A stretch of 64,000 bases of DNA from NCBI GenBank assembly GCA_029168955.1, contig JAPDOI010001228.1, forward strand, positions 124,001 through 188,000, given 5' to 3'. This stretch comes from Aplectana chamaeleonis. Lineage: Eukaryota > Nematoda > Chromadorea > Rhabditida > Cosmocercidae. The notes under the pieces were generated by a model. It had not been told where the DNA came from and did not search any database. It saw only the letters and a list, made by a program, of their open reading frames with translations. Made by a program: the position numbers and the translations under genes. Positions 45,701 to 54,700 of the stretch are shown piece after piece (position 1 is the stretch's first letter; every line of letters begins with the position of its first letter).

Positions 45701-48700
45701 AGCTCTTTCCAGATAGCTTCCGTAGTACCTTCCACGTAGTTGCACTGTCCGCCTTGAAATCCAACTGTCCCGTGAACTTTTCCCATTCTTCTTTCTTGTG
45801 CCTGTCCAGATCTTTCTGATCTCGTCATCAAGTTGAGCAACGACAGGGGTCTAGATGGTCGGCTGCTCTCCTGGCATCTCTAGTCCTAATCTTTGGAGAA
45901 TTTCTCTGGTGACGTTTGGATAGAACGTCTTAACGCGGCCAACAGGAATAGCCGCCTTCATGGCCCGGCGGATTACATCAGACAGGTGGTGCTATTTTTG
46001 ATGCATTACATTGCCGTTCCACGGATAGTCAGCCGCTAGGCGGAGCGCAACCTCGCTGAACAGGCACCAGTCTGCTTGGCCTAAATTGAGATAAGAACGT
46101 TGTCGAACACCAGAATAAGGAGCAAGAGAATTTGAGAGATCGATGTGCACAAAGACAGGAATATGATCACTAGACAATGTAGTCGAGGTAGACCATGAGC
46201 AGGTGTTTGAAAGGTTGGAAGAGACAAGAGTTATGTCTGGGCTAGAAGATCGGCCGTTGGCAGGGAGGCGAGTGGGCTGATCATCGTTTAGTATGACCAG
46301 GTCGCACTCCTCCGCCCATTCCTCGACGTCACTTCCTCTAGCATCAGAGCCAAGAGACGAGCAAAATGTATGAGCATTAAAATCGCCCGCAAATATAGAC
46401 GAAGATGAGAGGGAGCAGTCGTAAAGCTGCCTGAGGAGTAGAATAGGATCATAGGATGGAGGGCATGATGTGGTAGGGGGAATATAGATGTTGGAAGAGA
46501 GAAAGGGGAGTTTTGAGGGGGAGATGGACCGGGAGGTACTCGAGAGTACCGTCCGTGGGAGTGTTAGGTATGAGGTGTGAGGGAAGAGTAGATAATACAA
46601 AAGTGGAAACTCCTCCGCCAAGATTTGACCTTGGAGCATGGTAAGAAGTATAGCCCGGGATATTGGGATGAGGATTTGTAGGGGATGGAGAGAGCTTGGT
46701 TTCCTGAACCATGATCACGTCTGGATGGTAAGTACGTGCAAAGAGAGATAGCTCAGAAAGCTTGCCACGAAGGCCGTTGAGATTTATATGTACAATGGAA
46801 AGGGGGCGATTGGAGTTTGAGGAATCAGAGTTGGTAGGTGAGGAGCACAAAACACATCGAAAAGAAGAGTTATGATGCCTCACAGAAAAGAGACCCGAAC
46901 AGGAGAGATGCACCCACCTTTGGCATCCAAAGCACTGGACGCTGGTATGTCTCCTGGTAACATCCTTGCCGCACGCGGCGCATAGGTACTTCTGAGCGGG
47001 TCCAGGATTCCTCTCCACGCCGGCCCTTTGCAGGAGAATCCGAAGGAGAGCTGCGGCCGGCCAGCACCTCTCCCATGACAAAAACCCTCTTCGTGGAGGG
47101 GATGACGTCGGTTTGCACGGAGATGATCTTCTTTCCTCCACACTGCCACGGCACGAACGTGCGACATCCCGGCAGCATAAATAGTAGAAGTATAAATGTG
47201 AAACCTGCGGCGAGGATGTTGCCTGGCACAAAACAAGTGTCCAGTGCTTCGGATGCCAAAGGTGGGTGCACCTCTCCTGTTCGGGCCTCAGTTCTGTGAG
47301 GCATCATGACTCATCCTTTCGTTGTGTTCTATGCTCTGCCCCCAGCAACTCTCATTCCTCAATTACTAACCGCCCCCTCTCCATTGTTCACATTAATCTT
47401 AACGGCCTTCGCAACTAGTTATCTGAACTCTCTCTATTCGCACGTTCTCATCACCCGGATGTTATCATGGTTCAAGAAACCAAGCTCTCTCCATCTACCA
47501 CTTATCCCCAACCTAACATTCCGGGTTACACCGCCTATCACATGCCAAGGACAGCTCTTGGGGGCGGAGTGTCTACTTTCGTGCAATCTGCCTTACCTTC
47601 TCATATTATCCCCTAATACTCCTAAGGACGGTACTGTCGAGTACATTCCTGTCCACCTCCCCCTCAAAACCCCTTTATCTCTATTTAACATCTATATTCC
47701 TCCTATATCATCTTGTCCCCCCTCTTATAATCCTATTCCCCTCCTTAAGCAGATGTACGACTGCTCACTCTCCCCTTCAGCTGTCTTTGCGGGTGACTTC
47801 AATGCTCACACGTTCTGTTCCGCTCTTGATTCTGACGCCAGAGGGGAAGATGTCGAAGAATGGGCTGAGGAGTGTGACCTGGTTATCCTCAATGATGACC
47901 AGCCCACTCGTCTCCCTGCCAACGGCCGACCTTCTAGCCCAGATATCTCTCTTGTGTCATCCAATCTTTCTAATGCTTGCACGTGGTCCACATCCACAAC
48001 TCTCTCCAGTGATCACATTCCCGTCTTTGTCTATATTGATCTCTCTGACTCTCTTGCCCCTTACTCTAGTTTTCGTCATCGTACTTATCTTAATTTAGGC
48101 CTAGCAGACTGGACCTTGTTCCGAGATGTTGTACTCCGCCATGCGGTCGATTAACCGTGGAATGGTGATGTTCATCAGAAACAGCGCAATCTAACAAGTG
48201 CCATCCGCAAGGCCATGAAAGCAGCAATTCCTGAGGGTCGTGTCAAGACCTTTTTTCCAAATGTCAGCAGGGAAATACTGCAGAAGATAAGAACCAGAGA
48301 TGAGAAGAGAGCCGCAGACCATCTAGACCCGGAGATCGCTGTGCTGGATAATGAGATCAAGCAGGATCTGGATAAGAACAAGAGGGAATGCTGGGAGAAG
48401 TTCACTGAAAAGCTGAATTTCAAGGCGGACGGAACTACGATGTGGAAAACGTTGAGGAAAATTTCGGGAAAGTCCGCTCCCCCGATGAGCTCCGCTATTG
48501 AGTTCGAGAAGAACGTCTTCAAGTCAGGGAAAGCGGCTGCTTACGCACTCGGCAAGAATTTTTTCATCACACGTACCAAGCGAGGCGTGCAAAACAGAGT
48601 CACGGTTAGAGAGCTGAGCCGGTTGCCGCTTATGAACGCATCTGAGGCCTTCACTCTCACACAAGTAGAGAAGGCTATCAAAGAAATGCGGAATTCGAAG

Positions 48701-51700
48701 GCTATCGGACCTGACGGTATCTCCCCAGCCATCCTGAAGAAGCTTCCCACGGAACTTCTGCCGATGCTTGCAGATATCATTAACACTTCTTTCCGTACCT
48801 GCACTCTACCCCCAAGCTTAGAAGACAGCCAATGTGATACTGTTGCCAAAGCCAGGCAAGTCCCAGAGCACGGCAAAAGGCTTTCGACCAATAAGCCTGT
48901 TATCGCTCGTCGCTAAATTAGCTGAAAAGTTGATCGTGACGGACCTGGCTGATCAAAATGAGCGACAGCAGCATCAGCATGGATTCAGTAAACTTCACTC
49001 TACTACTACTGCTCTATTGGAGATCGTGAGCTTTGCGGTCGATGGGTTCAACATGAAAAAGCCCCTGAGAACGGTGGCCGTCGCCCTCGACCTGAGCAAA
49101 GCGTTTGACTCTGTTAACTTGGGACTGCTGTCCGAAAAACTGCTCAAGTCGTCGCTACCATCATGGCAGAAGCGATGGATTGCAGCGTTCACGAAAGGCC
49201 GCCGGGCTAAGGTTCTGTTCCAGAATCACGTATCCGTAGCATTCCAATAGCAGCCGGTGTTCCGCAAGGCGGATTGTTGTCCCCTGCCCTATTCAGCCTG
49301 TATCTTGAGGACATTCCCGAGCCTCCCAATGATGTAAAGATTGCTATGTATGCCGACGACATCACCATCATGTGCCAGGACCGTGACCTGCAGATAGCCG
49401 CTAACAAGATCAGCGCCTATCTCGTCGAGTTGAAGCTTTTCCTCGATAATATGATGCTCACAGTCCCTGCCGAAAAATCCTCTGTTTCAGTGTTCACAAC
49501 AAACACTAAGGAACACAGTGCCCATCCAGATGTCAGATGGGATGGTGACCTGTTGCCAGCAGCAAAATTCCCCAAGCTGCTTGGCCTTATTCTTGATCCG
49601 TCACTGAAGTTCCACAAAAACGTGGAACAGAAACAAACAGTCGTCAAGGCTAGGCTTAATATCTTGAGAGCTCTCGGAGGAACATCATGGGGAAGCAGCC
49701 GAGAGACTATATTGAGAACCTACAGAGCAATACTTCAGCCGGCTCTGGAATCTGCGGCACCAGTGTGGCAGCACCTGGTGTCTGACAGCTCCTGGAATAA
49801 GCTGCAGCGTGGACAGAATGCTGCGCTTAGAATTGCTACCGGTTGTGCAAGGAGCTCTCCGGTGGAGCATCTTCACGCGGAGGCCTGCATATTGCCGGTC
49901 AAGGAGCATTGTGAACTCCAGGCACAGCAGATGTATATTAATATTCTGAGACAGCCGAATCATCCGTCAAAGAGAATCATGAAGCCCATAAGAGAGAGGT
50001 CGATTAGGACGCCGTTCGCCGATGCTCCTCGTAAACTTGATGTACAGAGATGGGCCGACTCCAACATGGAAAGGCTTCGTCTTCTGCGTGAGGAGCACAC
50101 CTAGTTTGTTCGAGGATATGTAGCGAAGGCGGCTGTGAACCCTATCTTGGGAACAGTGCCGCCTCGGGTTTACGAGTCCGAGTCTCAACTCGGCAGACGA
50201 GCCAGATGTGTTCTTGCATCGCTGCGCTGTGGTCACTCTATTCTGCTCATGTCTTACGTCAACAAGATCGACAGCAGCCGACCAGACGCATGCCCGGACT
50301 GTGGTGCTCCCGGACACGACACGGCGCACTTGTTCATGTGCCTGAAGAGACCTACCTCCTTAACCACAATGGACCTTTGGACGAATCCTGTGAAGGCCGC
50401 CCAGTTCCTGAACCTATGACAAAAACCACTTTGAGGCTGCAGAAGAAGAAGACCCCCCGAGGCGCGATTTCTGGGCAGTTTATATTTGAATACTAAAGCT
50501 GTCAGACACCAAATTGAATCAGCAGTCGTACTAAAGCGTCGAAAACCTGAGCAACGCTACGATCATTCCCTTGGTGACAGCTATCGAATGTTTTTAAATT
50601 ACCTCCACCAAATTTTTATTTTTAACCAATAATTTTGCAATCCCCCTAGCCTTCACTTTCGGAACAAAATTTTTACACCCACCCCCCCCCTTGCCAGAAC
50701 CGTCGCGAAACTTCGCAACCCCGCTTGACCCAGACCAAACCAGCAGAAGTCGTGTCGGACCTCGGCATAGCTACGAACCCTTCCTCTTCGTAAAAAAACT
50801 TCCGAAACGGTGTATATATACTCCTATTAAGAATGGTCCACTTGGTCTCCCGGTGGTGCTCAGACCCCCCCCCTCCTCTCACCTCACTCCCTCATTCACA
50901 GATTTCCGCCTTGAAAACCCTCGGAAGCGATGAAATTTCCAGTTTTTCTATACCCCACCCACTCAAACCCTCGAATCGGTAGTATTTACCTCAAATGGCT
51001 AAGACCTACCTTGTCTGATCCCGCACCGATCCTTGTTCAACTAGCGAATAGATGCGGGCGAGAAAACTCTCTGTGTCGCCCAACCAGTTTTCGCGCATTA
51101 ACCAACTTTTCAGTTTCGAAAGTCAAAAATTTTCGTCCAAACTTCGTCCAGAAAAAGATGGGTTGTTGATAAACGCGTGGTCCGCTCCCAGTTTTTGGAA
51201 AGATGTTTGGTCCAAACCTTCGATTTGATTGACACTTAGCCGAAAGGTTTTCTCTTGAGTGCTCATTACGAAACCGCTGCCCATTTTCCAATCCTTCAGG
51301 GAATACTGCAGGTTGCTGTATACAAATGGCATTAAACCTAGCGTTATCCTACTACAACAGAAAGAAGGGATATAGGATTCGTGACTAGCACACCGAAGAG
51401 CGCTTCTGAGCAAGGTTTCAGCACAACCTAAAACGGACCTGCTACGGTATACAGCTCACAGCCGAGTAAATCGGGCCGCATATTCAGACATTCGTTGATG
51501 CGGCACACAGAACAAGCAAAATCGTGCAGGAACCACAGAGTTCAGACACGATTCATCATAATCCTAGCATGATTATTTTCGAGCTGTATGCTGCACGGTG
51601 GCTGGAGGCGCGCCGTAGGGCCCCAGCCTGTTTCCACTACGCCAGCCGCTTGGAGGCGGGGCATGCCCGCGCTACACCGCCCCCCTTCTCTGCGCAGCCT

Positions 51701-54700
51701 ATATAGAAGGCGGCTGTCCGCGGTTCAGCCGTCTGCCAGACGCCGAATGGCGTCGGCCTTCAGTACCGTTGGTACTGCGCAGCTCTAGCAGCGAGGGCCT
51801 CCCGGCTGGCCCTGAAGCCGTGGGCTCCGTCCCCAGCAGCCGTTCCTGCTAGGGAAGCCGGCATTCGGGCGCCAGCTACACCCAGTTCGAGCGGCCTGGA
51901 GGTTGGTGGATACTAGTCGGCTTCCGCTATTAGTCACTGCTAGGGATGTGCGGCTGACTACTGGGAGAGGGGCGATACTACGCCACCACGTACTACACTA
52001 CATGTATTACGCCGTGGTAGACCAATCTACTACGCGCTGTGGGATATGAGCCTATATTGAACCGTAACTGTAAGGCGAACCCTGTAGATGCCTTTAGCTG
52101 TTAGGGCCTTTAAGGCAGCGTTCACGATGATCATCCTCGTTGACTTTCCACAGTGAAATGATAGGCGAGAAGGATCCTAGGCTCCCAGTGTCGAAAGAAC
52201 GGTAGAAAACGAGCCGGGAGCGGCAAAATAACGGCTGCAAACAAGCGTTTTGGTGCCCCAGACACGCCTCGTGCCCCAGATCCGCCCCTCGAAAGGAACA
52301 AATGAAGACTCAGCTTCTAGGAATGATCAAGTGAAGGAGGTGCTGATAAGTGAGCTGTTTGCTTCATTGCACTGATAGATATCATCCTTCTAGCGGTCAA
52401 TTCCTCCACGCTCAAAAATCAACGTAAACAAGAGAGGGCCTATTTTGGCTCAAAAACACGTCTTTCGTGTCCTTTTTAAGCATGCCTTGCTGTATAGCGC
52501 ACCAGACTTTTCGTAAACCGTGAAGATTTCGGAAGTGAAATTTATCGTGAACACTGCCTTTAAGAATAGAGTTATAACTTACTACTGTGTAAGATGTACC
52601 TATGTTGGTGTTCTTATAGCGCTGCTATATCGGTGTCAATACGGTTGGCTTGTTTTGTTGTGCTATTACGCTAGTATTACGCGAGACTATCCCCCATAAG
52701 CCCTCCGCATACCTGTTAGTTGGGTTAGTGGCTTGCTTATGCGGCTATCCCAGGTTAGTGGAGGTGATCCCCAGTGAAGGTGAAGACTCCGCCTACTTGA
52801 GGGGAGTAGGGGCCGTAAGCACATCTCTCCCCGCGCGTTCCCGTCTCCGCGCAGGCCATCGATGGTTGGTCAATGTCGTCTGATGACCAATCACAGAGAG
52901 GCTTCGCGGGGACGGGGACGTGCAGGAAGAGGTGCATACGGCCCCAGGTGGCGAGATAACCTTGCGGAAACGGTGCGAGCTGACAGATGCATAGTAGCCA
53001 TCGATTCGCCGCGATAGCGGACCGGGGAACCAGGGATCTAGTGAGATCCTTCTACGCGTTAGCCACACCACTGTCCAGGGTTGTCATACCCGTGGGTCGG
53101 CCCTTGTGCGATGCCTTAGCATTGCACAGAGGTGACCATAAATCCCATCGCGTTCGCGACAGCAACCCATCGCAGGGTTCTAAAAACGGGCCTCGTGTGC
53201 CATTTCAGATCCCGCGAAAGATCTCTCTGAAACTCTGCGTGATTTTTTCTGAGCATTGGGGTCCAAAACTAGTGCTTAAGTTTTAGTACCGGTAAGATTT
53301 ACTGTTCAGTTAATGCACACTAAACAAAAGCAAAAAAAAAGATTACTGGAAATAGGATTCTTACCAATCACTGTTCCCGTGTCTGATCGTCGGACTCGTC
53401 GTTCTGCGCCACCGCCCAATGCACTGTTTTCCCGGAATCTGTCATATATAAAGCATTCACGTTGGCAGCTACTTAATGAAAATTATCAACTTACTTTGTC
53501 CTTGTCAACATAAACCGCGTTCGCTCGTTTTTGAGTCTTTCTTCATCTGTCAATAGAGCTGTTATTTGCTTAGCTTTCTCTCGTATATTCAAACCCTGTA
53601 ATACAACTTGAACTCGTTTACACTTCTCACTCGCGCGTCAAAAGTAGTAGAGTCTAACCTGATCCCTGTTATCTTCAATATGTTGGAAATCTTTTAATGT
53701 TTCAATGGTAAAAATATTTTCGCGACACTGCTGAGAAACCTGTAAATAATATTAAAGTTTTGAAGAACAGATGGTTCAAGACTGGACGAGACCACAGGTG
53801 GTCCCAACAAGATGCCCGTGATCAAAGTAAAAACGTCAACGGTGATTTAGCGTCATATTATGCAGATTATTTCATGAATATAAATCAGATGGTTCCGCAT
53901 CGGGCGTGACGTATCGCGAGAAGGGTCTGGGATGAATAGACCTGATGAAGCCGACTGAACAAAGAACTAGGAGTGAGAAGTACAGAGACCTCACAACCAA
54001 AGGGGCTAACTGTCGGCCTAACGGGAGTCGAGACAATTTTCTAACCCAAATTATCGAAAACGGGGTGAGGCGAACCATTCTGCTGGACCTCAGCTGAGCT
54101 ACAATTTTCCGTAGGTGACCATAGTCTCAGAAAAGCTTGGGCTCAGTTGCGAAATTTCCAGAATGTTAGCAGACAAAATAATTTCACCTATTCATTTTTT
54201 TTTCGACAAACCATTCTCATTTGCAGCAATCCACAACGTGTTCAGGGCGCTCTCGACCACTAATCCTAGTGTTCTTGTCGTTTTCAAGTTATATGTTAGA
54301 CCTTTTCTAGAATACGGGACGGTGGTGTTCAACCCGTATAAGTTGATGTCAATAGGGGTGTTCGAGAGGGTGCAGATGAATTTCACGCGTAGGGTAGTTA
54401 TAAGGTCTACTGGCTTTGATTACTATACAAGTCTGTGTCATTTAGGCAGAAATGCCAAGCTAGGGCTCACGACTTTAGCGCAGATGAGGAGGAAGTTCGA
54501 TTAGATAATGCTGTATAGGATTATCCATGGCGGTGCAGGTTGCCTATTCAATCTGAGGGCATCTACCACCAGGGGTGGTCCTTAAAAGCTGGCCCTCCTT
54601 GGGTCTAGACGGAATAAGCGATTGCATTTCTTCGTTAATAGAGCCGGTGCCGAAATCAACAAGCTGCTTAGAATGGGTCTGATCAGTGGGTCTTTGTCTA

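Larger units (their letters stand above)
43722..47185 (-). mobile_element. LINE copy 3 (minus strand), nearly full length, inserted in copy 2
   Basis: 3,464 bp, 3' end at 43722 (tail (AAG)n-like, reading GGCTGCAAAGAAGAAAGAAG), 5' end at 47185. It is flanked by the 14-bp duplication AGAAGTATAAATGT. Coding order: 2A-like motif, PHD-like finger, AP endonuclease, reverse transcriptase, CCHC. The clade is I/Jockey-superfamily, possibly ingi/Vingi-like, judged from the 2A, the endonuclease and the C-terminal HLFxCPxxPT-LW ending; a tree would be needed to settle it. Confidence 0.9.
43556..50452 (+). mobile_element. LINE copy 2 (plus strand), interrupted by LINE copy 3
   Basis: Starts about 43556 (5' end approximate), stops at 43721, and resumes at 47186 after the inserted minus-strand copy. 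It ends with ctgcagaagaagaagac at about 50452. The 14-bp string AGAAGTATAAATGT at 43708-43721 is repeated at 47186-47199, the target duplication of the inserted copy. Order of parts: 2A-like motif, PHD-like zinc finger, AP endonuclease, reverse transcriptase, CCHC. All lies in epsin intron 6. Confidence 0.88.
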
